DNA of 51,355 nucleotides from an uncultured Oscillospiraceae bacterium (lineage in GTDB: Bacteria > Bacillota > Clostridia > Oscillospirales > Acutalibacteraceae). Made by a program: the position numbers and the translations under genes. The stretch spans positions 1 through 51,355 of the forward strand of contig CASDTR010000013.1 in NCBI GenBank assembly GCA_949283785.1, given 5' to 3'. The notes under the pieces are model-generated. The model made no database searches, had not been told where the DNA came from, and worked only from the letters and a program-made list of their open reading frames with translations. Positions 34,932 through 43,161 of this stretch are shown here, piece after piece (within the stretch, counting starts at the first letter, position 1; each line of letters opens with the position of its first letter).

Positions 34932-34949
34932 ATTGGCACACTCCCTTTC

Positions 34950-36743
34950 TTATCTCTTGCTGATAGCTTTGATCTTCTTACATTTGTCCATGCAGGCGCC
35001 GCACTTGATACACTTCATAACGTCAATGACGTGGGGGCTCTTGATTGAGCCTGAAATTGCGCCGACAGGGCAGGCTCTTGCACACAGTCCGCAGCCTATG
35101 CACTTGTCGGGATCAATGTAGTAGTTGAGCAGGGCTTTACATACTCCTGCGGGGCAGCGCTTATCCACAACGTGGGCAATGTACTCGTCACGGAAGAATT
35201 TCAGCGTAGAGAGAACGGGGTTTGGAGCCGTCTGTCCCAGACCGCAAAGGGAATTTTCCTTAATATAGTGTGCAAGTTCTTCCAGCTTATCAATATCCTC
35301 GAGGGTTCCCTTGCCGCTTGTGATCTTTTCGAGGATCTCACGCATACGCTTTGTGCCTATGCGGCAGGGGGAGCACTTTCCGCAAGACTCGTCAACGGTG
35401 AAGTCGAGGAAAAACTTTGCAATGTCAACCATACAGTTGTCCTCATCCATTACAATAAGTCCGCCCGAACCCATCATGCAGCCGATTGCAGTAAGGTTGT
35501 CGTAGTCGATGGGGGTATCGATAAGGTCAGCGGGAATACATCCGCCTGAAGGACCGCCTGTCTGAGCGGCCTTGAACTTTTTGCCGTTGGGGATTCCTCC
35601 GCCGATTTCCTCTATGATTTCTCTGAGGGTTGTGCCCATGGGGATTTCAACAAGGCCCGTGTTGTTTATCTTTCCGCCCAGAGCGAAAACCTTGGTGCCC
35701 TTTGATTTCTCGGTGCCCATGGAGCTGAAGTACTCGGGACCGTTGAGAATGATCTGGGGAACGTTGGCAAAGGTCTCAACGTTGTTTTCAGTGGTGGGCT
35801 TCCCGAAAAGACCTTTTACCGCAGGATAAGGGGGACGGGGACGGGGTTCGCCTCTGTTGCCCTCGATAGAGGTCATAAGGGCTGTCTCCTCGCCGCAGAC
35901 GAAAGCGCCTGCGCCGAGACGGACGTGAAGGTCGAAATCGAAGCCTGAGCCGAAGAGATCATTTCCCAGAAGCCCGTAGGCTCTCGCGTCAACGATGGCC
36001 TTTTGGAGCCTTTTGACGGCGATAGGATATTCGGCGCGGACATATACATAGCCTTCCGTCGCGCCTACCGCGTAGCCGCAGATCGCCATGGCTTCAACTA
36101 TGCAGTGGGGGTCTCCCTCAAGGACGGAGCGGTCCATGAATGCGCCGGGATCCCCCTCGTCGGCGTTGCAGACTACATATTTTTGGTCAGCCTTGTTCAT
36201 GGCGGCAAGCTCCCACTTTCTGCCGGTGGGGAATCCTCCGCCGCCTCTGCCTCTCAGGCCTGAGCGCTTAACTATGTCGATAACCTGCTCGGGTGTATAT
36301 TCGGTGAGGCATTTGGCAAGAGCCTGATAGCCGTCGTATGCGATATACTCGTCTATGTTTTCGGGGTCGATAACGCCGCAGTTGCGAAGTGCGACGCGTT
36401 TTTGCTTTTTATAGAAATTCGTTTCATTGAGAGACTTTATTGCGTCGCCGGCATGAACGGTCTCATCATAAAGAAGCCTTTTGACCATACGTCCCTTGAG
36501 AAGGTGCTCCTCGACTATTTCGGGAACGTCTTCAACCTGGACCTGGCTGTAAAAGCATCCCTCGGGATAAACTATCATTATCGGACCTAAAGCGCACAGG
36601 CCGAAGCAGCCGGTGCGTATGACCTTTATTTCGTCTGAAAGGCCCTTTGCCTCGATCTCTTTTTCGAGGGCTTCTATGATTGCGGCGCTGTTTGACGAAG
36701 TACAGCCGGTACCGCCGCAAACGAGAACATGGGAACGATACAT
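34950..36743 (-). CDS. hndC: NuoF-like flavin/NAD(H)-binding hydrogenase subunit
   Basis: A 597-aa protein. An N-terminal thioredoxin-like [2Fe-2S] domain (CGGTGCTSSNS, then RTGCFGLCALGP) precedes the NADH/FMN Rossmann-like core (GLRGRGGGGFPTGRKW, NADEGDPGAFMDR), an SLBB domain, an iron-sulfur motif (ESCGKCSPCRIGT) and two C-terminal [4Fe-4S] clusters (CIGCGLCARAC and CIKCGACMDKC). It moves electrons between NAD(P)H, ferredoxin and the HndD subunit. It lies 18 bases upstream of hndD and 12 downstream of hndB. The start has AAGGAGGAAAG. Confidence 0.95.
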   Translation of the reverse strand: MYRSHVLVCGGTGCTSSNSAAIIEALEKEIEAKGLSDEIKVIRTGCFGLCALGPIMIVYPEGCFYSQVQVEDVPEIVEEHLLKGRMVKRLLYDETVHAGDAIKSLNETNFYKKQKRVALRNCGVIDPENIDEYIAYDGYQALAKCLTEYTPEQVIDIVKRSGLRGRGGGGFPTGRKWELAAMNKADQKYVVCNADEGDPGAFMDRSVLEGDPHCIVEAMAICGYAVGATEGYVYVRAEYPIAVKRLQKAIVDARAYGLLGNDLFGSGFDFDLHVRLGAGAFVCGEETALMTSIEGNRGEPRPRPPYPAVKGLFGKPTTENNVETFANVPQIILNGPEYFSSMGTEKSKGTKVFALGGKINNTGLVEIPMGTTLREIIEEIGGGIPNGKKFKAAQTGGPSGGCIPADLIDTPIDYDNLTAIGCMMGSGGLIVMDEDNCMVDIAKFFLDFTVDESCGKCSPCRIGTKRMREILEKITSGKGTLEDIDKLEELAHYIKENSLCGLGQTAPNPVLSTLKFFRDEYIAHVVDKRCPAGVCKALLNYYIDPDKCIGCGLCARACPVGAISGSIKSPHVIDVMKCIKCGACMDKCKKIKAISKR

Positions 36744-36755
36744 TGACTTTCCTCC

Positions 36756-37127
36756 TTATTTTTCAACAGTGCCTACTGTGTATTCTGTCACAACGTTGCC
36801 GTTGACGATGTGGTCGGCCACAACCTTCGCCGCCTTTTCGGGGGTCATCTTTACATAGGTGACCTTCTCCTGTCCCGGGACAAAGACCTCCACAATGGGC
36901 TCGTACTGGCACATGCCGATGCAGCCTGTCTGCGATACGGTCACATGGGCGAGCTTGCGCCTTGCTATTTCCTGGGAAAAAGTGTTAAGCACAGGACGGG
37001 CTCCCGCTGCGATTCCGCAGGTAGCCATACCTACAACCACTCTTGTAACCTCTCCCGTACCTTCGCGGGCAGTCATATTCTGTCTTGTCTTATCCCTTAT
37101 TGCCATGAGTTCTTCAAGGGTTTTCAT
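36756..37127 (-). CDS. hndB: Thioredoxin-like [2Fe-2S] ferredoxin subunit HndB
   Basis: A 123-aa protein with the four cysteines of a thioredoxin-like [2Fe-2S] domain: GMATCGIAAGARP supplies one, TGCIGMCQYEP two, with a spacing typical of HndB. It is the small electron-transfer subunit of the Hnd-type hydrogenase. A GTG at 37136 overlaps the GGAGGTG ribosome binding site, so the ATG at 37127 is chosen. Its start overlaps the end of the ATPase-like gene by 14 bases, indicating translational coupling. Confidence 0.88.
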   Translation of the reverse strand: MKTLEELMAIRDKTRQNMTAREGTGEVTRVVVGMATCGIAAGARPVLNTFSQEIARRKLAHVTVSQTGCIGMCQYEPIVEVFVPGQEKVTYVKMTPEKAAKVVADHIVNGNVVTEYTVGTVEK

Positions 37128-37671
37128 TTTCCGCACCTCCGGTTATTTCTCTGGTGTTTTCGCAGATAAAGTCGCTGATAAACTCGGTGACTTCAGGTGA
37201 AGAAAGGGGAACGTCTCCCAAGATCTTACGCATTTGGCGCGTATCTAGAGTAAATTCTCTTTCTCCCTGTGATCTTCGATATATAAAATCTATATCTGTG
37301 TTCATGGATATAAGGCTGCACATGGTGGCCGCCATATCTCCCACTGGGGTGAAATCAATACTGTCGGTTTTGAATACTGCCGTAACCGTCGTCCCTTTTC
37401 CGAGGGCCGATGCGATATTGAAAGAGCCGCCCGTCATTTCAGCCGCCATTTTAAAAAGGGGGATTCCCATGCCAACTTTTCTTGTGGTTCTGGTGGTGAA
37501 AAAGGGATCGCGCACCTTTTGAAGCTGCTCAGATGACATTCCCCTGCCGTTGTCGGTTATTTTTACCGTCAGCATATTTCCGCTATGGGAAAGCTCTATT
37601 TCAATAAGGGAAGCCTCCGCTGAAATGGAGTTTTGGGCAATATCCAAAATGTTAAGTGAAATTTCCCTCAT
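37114..37671 (-). CDS. GHKL-type ATP-binding protein inside the hydrogenase operon
   Basis: A 185-aa histidine-kinase-like ATPase domain without a dimerisation/phosphoacceptor domain or membrane helix. N box: NILDIAQNSISAEAS; G1: DNGRGM; F/G2 region: FFTTRTTRKVGMGIPLF. The size and layout resemble anti-sigma-factor kinases more than a sensor kinase. Similar genes occur in hydrogenase operons of other Clostridia, with unproven roles in regulation or assembly. The ATG at 37671 lies one base after the hndA stop, without a good ribosome binding site of its own, so it is coupled to hndA. Confidence 0.82.
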   Translation of the reverse strand: MREISLNILDIAQNSISAEASLIEIELSHSGNMLTVKITDNGRGMSSEQLQKVRDPFFTTRTTRKVGMGIPLFKMAAEMTGGSFNIASALGKGTTVTAVFKTDSIDFTPVGDMAATMCSLISMNTDIDFIYRRSQGEREFTLDTRQMRKILGDVPLSSPEVTEFISDFICENTREITGGAENENP

Positions 37672-37672
37672 T

Positions 37673-38170
37673 TTATTCCATGTACTTATCGAGTATTCCG
37701 TCAACGTCGTCGGCGGTTATCTTTCCGTAAACCTCGTCGTTAACCATCATGACGGGTGCAAGTCCGCAGGCGCCTATGCAGCGGCAGGCCTCAACTGAAA
37801 ACACTCCGTCAGGGGTGCATTCATCGGGCTCTACCTCAAGTCTTTCGCAGATCCTGTCGAGAATTTCCTGCGAACCCTTTACATAGCACGCAGTGCCGAG
37901 ACATACCGAAACTTTGTACTTACCCTTTGGCGAAAGGGCAAACTGAGCGTAAAAAGTTGAGACTCCGTAGACCTTCTCCAGCGGGATGTCCATACCGTCG
38001 GCTATCATTACCTGCACTTCAAAGGGAAGATAGTCGTAGATTTGCTGGGCTTGCTGCATAACGTGCATAAGCAGACTTTTGTCATGCTTACATTCGTCGA
38101 TAACTTTACGAAGCTTTGCCTCCTGCTCAGGGGTGCCTTTAAAGGGTATTTTGCTGATTTTTTTGAGCAT
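37673..38170 (-). CDS. hndA: NuoE-like [2Fe-2S] hydrogenase subunit
   Basis: A 165-aa protein of the 24-kDa NADH dehydrogenase/HndA family. The cluster ligands are in CLGTACYVKG and ACRCIGACGLAP, and the family segment VYGVSTFYAQF is clear. First gene of the operon hndA-ATPase-hndB-hndC-hndD. AAGGAGGAAATTC precedes the ATG. Expression is probably controlled by the Rex box at 38216-38233, between promoter and start. Confidence 0.95.
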   Translation of the reverse strand: MLKKISKIPFKGTPEQEAKLRKVIDECKHDKSLLMHVMQQAQQIYDYLPFEVQVMIADGMDIPLEKVYGVSTFYAQFALSPKGKYKVSVCLGTACYVKGSQEILDRICERLEVEPDECTPDGVFSVEACRCIGACGLAPVMMVNDEVYGKITADDVDGILDKYME

Positions 38171-38215
38171 TTTTAGAATTTCCTCCTTCAGCCATTTTAC
38201 CTTTTGATTTTTTAA

Positions 38216-38233
38216 TTGTTACAAATTTAACAA
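38216..38233 (-). promoter_or_regulatory. Rex-binding site (redox operator) of the hydrogenase operon
   Basis: On the minus strand it reads TTGTTAAATTTGTAACAA, one mismatch from the clostridial Rex consensus TTGTTAA-N4-TTAACAA. It lies about 16-33 bases downstream of the predicted transcription start and 46 bases upstream of hndA. Rex leaves DNA when NADH/NAD is high, so H2 production would be induced when reductant builds up. The site is seen directly; binding is inferred. Confidence 0.75.
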
Positions 38234-38241
38234 ACGAACAC

Positions 38242-38261
38242 GAAACGTTTCAGATATTATA
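38242..38261 (-). promoter_or_regulatory. hnd -10 element and adjoining CG-centred palindrome
   Basis: Minus-strand TATAAT (38261-38256) without a good -35 suggests an activated or extended promoter. The palindrome GAAACGTTTC (38242-38251), with wider context TGAAACGTTTCG, sits at the expected start of transcription and resembles a short LacI/CcpA-family operator. Confidence 0.45.
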
Positions 38262-38498
38262 TCATACCTGTAAAGCAAAATCTACAAAAACGCGGCAAAA
38301 TAATTCAAACTCACAAAAAGATTTGCGGCAAACAATGATTATAACGAATTTTTTGTAACTTAGCATAAAATATTAATGGGATTTTAGTGAATAACACATA
38401 TAACTGAAGCTGCTCATATGATAAACACAGTAAAGCATCGAGAAAAGCATAAGTAATCATATATTTTTTCAAAAAATTTAAAAAACATCTATGCTTTG
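38262..38498. other. AT-rich divergent spacer between hnd and sigI
   Basis: No supportable gene. It is long for a spacer between divergent operons and strongly AT-rich, with A/T tracts at 38464-38486. I saw no RNA structure I can name. Confidence 0.4.
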
Positions 38499-38606
38499 CC
38501 CCGAAAATTATATAGTAAATTCGAATTACTAAGTATAGAAAGCGTAATTGGTTTTTTAAAATTTCCTCTGCAGCCTATTTAAAAAAATTTGCAAATAGGA
38601 TATAAT
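38499..38606 (+). promoter_or_regulatory. sigI promoter region: SigI-like and sigma-A-like elements
   Basis: CCCC followed by an A-tract (38499-38508), and CGAA (38522-38525) 19 bases on, resembles the C-rich -35 and CGAA-type -10 described for SigI promoters, and so possible autoregulation. CGAA is in the near-palindrome TAGTAAATTCGAATTACTA (38513-38531). A TATAAT at 38601-38606, just after the inverted repeat CCTATTT/AAATAGG (38574-38599), may be a second promoter. Confidence 0.35.
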
Positions 38607-38643
38607 TACAATGATTATATAGTATAGGAAAAGGAGGACAAAT

Positions 38644-39321
38644 ATGGCTGATACGCTTGAAAAACGTGTTCTTTCGGCAAAGCGTTCCGGCGAGGAGCTG
38701 GAAGCGCTTTTAACTGAATACCGACCCTTTGTCCTTTCCGCTGTTCTCTCAGTTTATCCGACAGGAGGAGATGATGCTCTGCAAACAGGGTTCATAGCCT
38801 TTGCTCAGGCCGTTAACATATACAGTGAAGATAAGGGAGCTTTTCTGTCTCTTGCCAGAACTATAATTAAACGCAGAGTTGTAGATTTGATAAGGAAAGA
38901 GGCATCTGTTAAAGAAGATCCTCTCCTTGACGATAACAGGGAAGAAAACGGCGGGATGGAAGAAACCGCTTCCGCCATTGTTTACAGGATAAATGTGGAA
39001 AACGAGGAAAGACGGGAAGAGATGGCAGCTTTTACCGCTGAGCTTGAGAAGTGGTCGATTTCAGTCAGTCAGCTTGCTAAGGCTTCGCCTCACCATGAGT
39101 CTACTAAAAATGCCTGCAAAACTGTTGTATATGAGATGGTAAATAATGATTCTCTTTTGGAATTGTTTATGGATGAAAAAAGGCTTCCCGTTGCGGAACT
39201 TACGCGCAAGACGGGTATAAAACGCAAGCTTATAGAGGCTCACAGAAGGTATATAGTTGCTGCTATTATTATTCACACGGGTGATTTTCCGTATATGCAG
39301 GAATATGTTAGATTGAATTGA
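38644..39321 (+). CDS. sigI: Alternative sigma factor SigI family
   Basis: A 225-aa protein. The N-terminal region (LLTEYRPFVLSAVLSVYPTGGDDALQTGFIAFAQAVNIYSEDKGAFLSLA) is a sigma region 2 in SigI form, and the C-terminal region (SVSQLAKASPHHESTKN, RLPVAELTRKTGIKRKLIEAHRRYIVAAIII) is the SigI-type region that replaces region 4. In Clostridia SigI factors respond to extracellular polysaccharides or heat. It is followed at once by its anti-sigma factor gene. AAAGGAGG precedes the ATG. Confidence 0.92.
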   Translation: MADTLEKRVLSAKRSGEELEALLTEYRPFVLSAVLSVYPTGGDDALQTGFIAFAQAVNIYSEDKGAFLSLARTIIKRRVVDLIRKEASVKEDPLLDDNREENGGMEETASAIVYRINVENEERREEMAAFTAELEKWSISVSQLAKASPHHESTKNACKTVVYEMVNNDSLLELFMDEKRLPVAELTRKTGIKRKLIEAHRRYIVAAIIIHTGDFPYMQEYVRLN

Positions 39322-39338
39322 TAAAGGAGTGGAAAATC

Positions 39339-40904
39339 ATGAAAGTTTTAATAATTGAAATTAATAACGATGTTTCCACCGTTCTCAATGATGAAGGCGA
39401 ATTTATGGATGTGCCGTTGCAGGACGGCTGGCAATGCGGAATGGAAGTTGATTACGAGCCCGTTAAGATTGAAAAGGAAAATGGGGGAGAAAATTTCGGA
39501 GGAAAGGTAAAAACATTTTCTTTTAAAAGAATCGTTGCGATAGCTGCCGCTGTGGCGGCTTGCCTCGGTCTTGCCGTCGGAATACAGCTTTTTTACAGTA
39601 ATCTCAATACGGTTACCACATATGTGGAAGTATCCATAAATCCTGCCGTGCGTATTTCCATGAACAGAAACGGAAAAATCATTGATATAAACGGCATAAA
39701 TAACGACGGGATGGAGTTAGTTTCAAAAATCAGCAGTACGGGCAGGCTCGGTGAAGAGTTGTCTCAGATAATAAATCAGGCGGTTGACGATGGGTATTTT
39801 TCAGGCGGGAATAAGCAGGTGAGCATCATAGTTGCCGATAATGATACCGTACAAGCGGAGCAGCTTGAAAAGCAGCTTTTGGAAATTGCCGCCAACGTTT
39901 TGGAGGATCGCAACATAGATCCTGTTGTGCGCACAAGAAGGACCACCCTTGAAGAGGCCGATCACATGCGAGAGACTGTAGATGCAGGTGTGAATCTTGG
40001 TATGAGCCTCGCAGAGGTATATGAGCTTTCACAGTGGAACGGCTCAAGCGATACTCTGGGAGTAAGGGAGATAGAATATAAAGGAGATAATATAGCGGAA
40101 ATCGAGTTTTCTTCTGATTTGCTGTATACGGGCAAAGAAACAGTTTCCGTTACTGATAATCAGGGAAACGAGCTTCTTTGCCGTGTAAAAAGCCAGAATG
40201 ACGATGAATGGGATTTGGAGATCGATTCCATCAAGGAAGGCGAAATTTATTATGTGAGAATAGAGGCCTTCAATTTCGACGGGGCTCCTATAATATTTAC
40301 CGGCGCTTTTCTTGCCAGAAAGGGCTTCGAGGCTTCTGCGCTGCTTAACGGCTCTTCTTCCGAGGCGCTCTGTTTTGAAAACGGAATAAAGTTTGTGTAT
40401 GACAACAATGACATATACTCTTCGTATAATACATTAATTACCTTGAGAAGCTCTGACGGAGACGTGTTTACGGCGGATGCATTTATCATGGAGGATGACT
40501 ATTGGCTCATTTATACGGATGCCGTTGCTCCGGGAGATATTTTTTCGGTGCAGATAACCGGAATCACCGATAATGAGCGTAAGGATACGGTTATTTACGA
40601 GATATGCAAAGCTGTACCCGGCAGCAATATAACCCCGAAAATCAAGGAAGTCAAATACAATTTCCGCAACGGGGAACTCGAAATAAAGCTTTTGGATAAG
40701 ATAGACTGGAGCGGAAGGCCGGTAGTTACGGTGACGGACAGCAGCGGTGAACCATACAAAGTAAATGAGCTTGACTGGGATGATGATCACGTTGAAGCTG
40801 TTGTAGAAAACATTACTCAGCCGGGGGAATATGATTTTATTATCAGAGATTCAGGCGGTTTTTCACCTGAGGTCTCGGGCTCTTTTGAAGTTACACAGTC
40901 TTGA
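39339..40904 (+). CDS. rsgI: RsgI-type membrane anti-sigma-I factor with Ig-like ectodomain
   Basis: A 521-aa single-pass protein. A cytoplasmic RsgI N-terminal domain (1-60) should hold SigI; membrane helix about 64-86; then the conserved juxtamembrane RsgI domain (TTYVEVSINPAVRISMNRNGKIIDI). The Asn101-Pro102 bond sits where RsgI proteins are reported to self-cleave. The distal part (about 225-515) has three Ig-like repeats of about 85 aa instead of a carbohydrate-binding module, so the signal sensed may be different from cellulose or xylan. The frame opens at 39318, but the ATG at 39339 follows AAAGGAGTGG. It starts 17 bases after the sigI stop. Confidence 0.9.
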   Translation: MKVLIIEINNDVSTVLNDEGEFMDVPLQDGWQCGMEVDYEPVKIEKENGGENFGGKVKTFSFKRIVAIAAAVAACLGLAVGIQLFYSNLNTVTTYVEVSINPAVRISMNRNGKIIDINGINNDGMELVSKISSTGRLGEELSQIINQAVDDGYFSGGNKQVSIIVADNDTVQAEQLEKQLLEIAANVLEDRNIDPVVRTRRTTLEEADHMRETVDAGVNLGMSLAEVYELSQWNGSSDTLGVREIEYKGDNIAEIEFSSDLLYTGKETVSVTDNQGNELLCRVKSQNDDEWDLEIDSIKEGEIYYVRIEAFNFDGAPIIFTGAFLARKGFEASALLNGSSSEALCFENGIKFVYDNNDIYSSYNTLITLRSSDGDVFTADAFIMEDDYWLIYTDAVAPGDIFSVQITGITDNERKDTVIYEICKAVPGSNITPKIKEVKYNFRNGELEIKLLDKIDWSGRPVVTVTDSSGEPYKVNELDWDDDHVEAVVENITQPGEYDFIIRDSGGFSPEVSGSFEVTQS

Positions 40905-40927
40905 TTTCCGCACTGATAAGTATATGG

Positions 40928-40957
40928 GTAAGGACGCAGCATACAGCTGCGTCCTTT
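40928..40957 (+). terminator. Terminator of sigI-rsgI
   Basis: A perfect 11-bp stem (40928-40938 / 40944-40954) with a five-base loop, ending in TTTT. Confidence 0.8.
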
Positions 40958-41039
40958 TCATATGTCAGATAGGCGTGGGATTTTTTCCCTTTTTGTGTAT
41001 CATTAAATAGCGGGGCCTTTAAGGAAAGGAGATGACGGT

Positions 41040-41585
41040 GTGAAAGATGAAGAGATAATCGAGCTGATTCGGCAAAGAGATCAGACAGGCATGAATGAAC
41101 TTGTAAGCGGCTACGGCGCCCTTATACGGTATGTGATTTCGCCTATCCTTTCAGACGAACAGGACAGGGAGGACTGCTGTTCCGAAATCACCATGCGCAT
41201 ATGGGAAAGAATAGATGCTTATTCGAAGGAGCGGGGAAGTTGGAAGGGCTGGATCACCGCCGTTTCCAGAAATGCGGCACTGAATTTTAACAGAAAGAAC
41301 AGGTTTGGCGATTCCATGGAAGAGATGGAAGAGCATATACCGTCCGGTGAGCCGACGCCTGAGGAGTCGGTCCTTTTGACTGAGCGAAGGGAGGCGTTGA
41401 TGACTGCACTTAAAAAGCTGACTCCCACGGACAGAGAGCTGTTTTACAGAAAATATTATTATATGCAATCGACGCAGCAGATAGCTTCGGAGCTTAGTAT
41501 GACTGTCCGCGCCGTTGAAGGCAGACTTTACCGTATAAAAAAGAGACTGCGAAAACAACTTGGAGGTGAAGAAGGTGAGGGATAA
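41040..41585 (+). CDS. ECF-type RNA polymerase sigma factor
   Basis: A 181-aa sigma-70 family protein. Region 2 is at about 22-90 (LIRYVISPILSDEQDREDCCSEITMRIWERIDAYSKERGSWKGWITAVSRNAALNFNRK) and region 4 at about 120-172 (LKKLTPTDRELFYRKYYYMQSTQQIASELSMTVRAVEGRLYRIKKRL). The GTG at 41040 lies eight bases after AAAGGAG. The next gene begins inside its last codons, so the two are translated together, the usual layout of an ECF sigma factor and its membrane regulator. Confidence 0.93.
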   Translation: MKDEEIIELIRQRDQTGMNELVSGYGALIRYVISPILSDEQDREDCCSEITMRIWERIDAYSKERGSWKGWITAVSRNAALNFNRKNRFGDSMEEMEEHIPSGEPTPEESVLLTERREALMTALKKLTPTDRELFYRKYYYMQSTQQIASELSMTVRAVEGRLYRIKKRLRKQLGGEEGEG

Positions 41586-43104
41586 GGACATATTCAATTC
41601 AAATGAGGAAAAAACAGAAAAAGAGTTTGAGAAAGAGATACTTGAGGCTTTGCCGGAAATTCCGCCGAACAGCATTTCCCAAAAAGTCTTTTCCTGCCGC
41701 AGGGCGATGAATTACATTATTGCGGGATTCGCCTTGACGGCCGTTACGTTTAATGTTTTTGCCCTGAATTATATTGGCGTGACCGCTGGATACTTTCTGC
41801 TGATGCTTGGATTCCGTACGCTGAGTCATGAGAACAAATGGTTCAGATGCTGCTTTACAGCTTCAATAATTCAAAATGTATTGCAGGTTTTCTATGTGGG
41901 GATAAGCTCCACCGTCTACAGAGGAGCTTTTTCGGAAAGCATTTATGGGATCGTATTTACGGCTGTGCGTGCACTTATATGGATACTGATGCTGTTTTTG
42001 TTTGCCGAAGGCCTTAAAACTTTGCAGAAAAAGGCAGGTCTGAAAAGACGAGCAGGTCCTGTTGCCGCAATGATAATCTGGTATCTGACCCTTTACTGCC
42101 TCAGCGTTTTTCAGATTGCGGATGCAATTGTGTTTTTTGCATTCGGAGCAGTTTTCTTAATTGTATATATATTTATTCTCCGAGGGCTTCACAAAATATC
42201 CAAAGCTCTTTATGCTTCCGGTTATGCCGTAAAAGCATTTCCGATAAAGGTAGCCGACAAATGGCTTGCGCTGATTTTAGCGGCTGCTGTTGCTGTTGTT
42301 GTTTTCCCGGGATTCACATTTTTCAGCAGCTTCCCCATGGATTGGAACCCATTATCCGAAAGCGAGCACAGCGAGGTTGAGGATATAAAGGAGCAGCTTA
42401 TTGACCTGGGCTTCCCCGAAAATGTTCTCAATGACATCAGTGAGGAGGATATAAAGGCCTGCGAGGGAGCGGTCGGAGTAAAGGTGAGCGTAGATGAACG
42501 CGCCGTGAATGAAGGACGTGAGGTGGTGGAAAAGAAAGCCGGCACTACAACCAGATCAACGGTTTACGATGTGAATGAGTGTGTGATAACGAACATCGTG
42601 GTAAAGCTTCCGGGAGACGGAAGAAGGCTCAAGGTTTTTCATCATTTTTACTGGCGTACCGACCCCGGGTTCAGAGGAACTGAGGCCGTAGAGCTGTGGC
42701 TGCCTGCGAAAATCATGAGAGCGGGATGCGAGTTCAGCGGCAGGGTGCTGTATGAAAAGGACGGGGTAACTTATGTATCGCCCTATTATGCCGTTAAGGA
42801 CGAAATGTATACCAGCATAATCAACAGGCAAAGCATGAGCACCTTTTATGATTTTTCAATGCCCGCAGATGGTGAAAACAAAAGATGTTATGTTTCCTGT
42901 GAATTTATTCAGCTTGAGGATGATATGAACACTCAGGCATATTATTACCATCAAAAAACTTTGGCTCAGTTCCCCGTTTACACCGCTTCGGAACATGTTG
43001 TCAACTACGGCTTTAATGATTCCGCTTTCAGAAGAGTGCAGGGAATAACTGAAATTGTACATGATGATTTTACTGACGAAACTCAGCCCTCCTCTGACGA
43101 ATAA
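41575..43104 (+). CDS. Multi-pass membrane protein coupled to the ECF sigma factor, putative anti-sigma/sensor
   Basis: A 509-aa protein. A short acidic cytoplasmic N-terminus (about 1-38, with EKEFEKEILEALPEIPPN) is followed by about seven membrane helices (between 42 and 245) and a large soluble C-terminal domain (about 250-509) with no family I recognise. By position it should hold the sigma factor until a signal arrives; the N-terminus would be the binding part. GTG at 41575 fits GGAGGTGAAGAAG; it overlaps the sigma gene by 11 bases. The role is inferred from coupling, not from a known anti-sigma motif. Confidence 0.65.
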   Translation: MRDKDIFNSNEEKTEKEFEKEILEALPEIPPNSISQKVFSCRRAMNYIIAGFALTAVTFNVFALNYIGVTAGYFLLMLGFRTLSHENKWFRCCFTASIIQNVLQVFYVGISSTVYRGAFSESIYGIVFTAVRALIWILMLFLFAEGLKTLQKKAGLKRRAGPVAAMIIWYLTLYCLSVFQIADAIVFFAFGAVFLIVYIFILRGLHKISKALYASGYAVKAFPIKVADKWLALILAAAVAVVVFPGFTFFSSFPMDWNPLSESEHSEVEDIKEQLIDLGFPENVLNDISEEDIKACEGAVGVKVSVDERAVNEGREVVEKKAGTTTRSTVYDVNECVITNIVVKLPGDGRRLKVFHHFYWRTDPGFRGTEAVELWLPAKIMRAGCEFSGRVLYEKDGVTYVSPYYAVKDEMYTSIINRQSMSTFYDFSMPADGENKRCYVSCEFIQLEDDMNTQAYYYHQKTLAQFPVYTASEHVVNYGFNDSAFRRVQGITEIVHDDFTDETQPSSDE

Positions 43105-43111
43105 GTGATAC

Positions 43112-43142
43112 AAAAAGCCTGACCGTTTAGGTCAGGCTTTTT
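43112..43142. terminator. Bidirectional terminator between membrane sensor and radical SAM genes
   Basis: AAAAAGCCTGACC (43112-43124) and GGTCAGGCTTTTT (43130-43142) form a perfect 13-bp stem with a five-base loop. A- and T-runs on both sides serve the two convergent genes. Confidence 0.88.
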
Positions 43143-43161
43143 TAATGTATTCGGTATGCTT

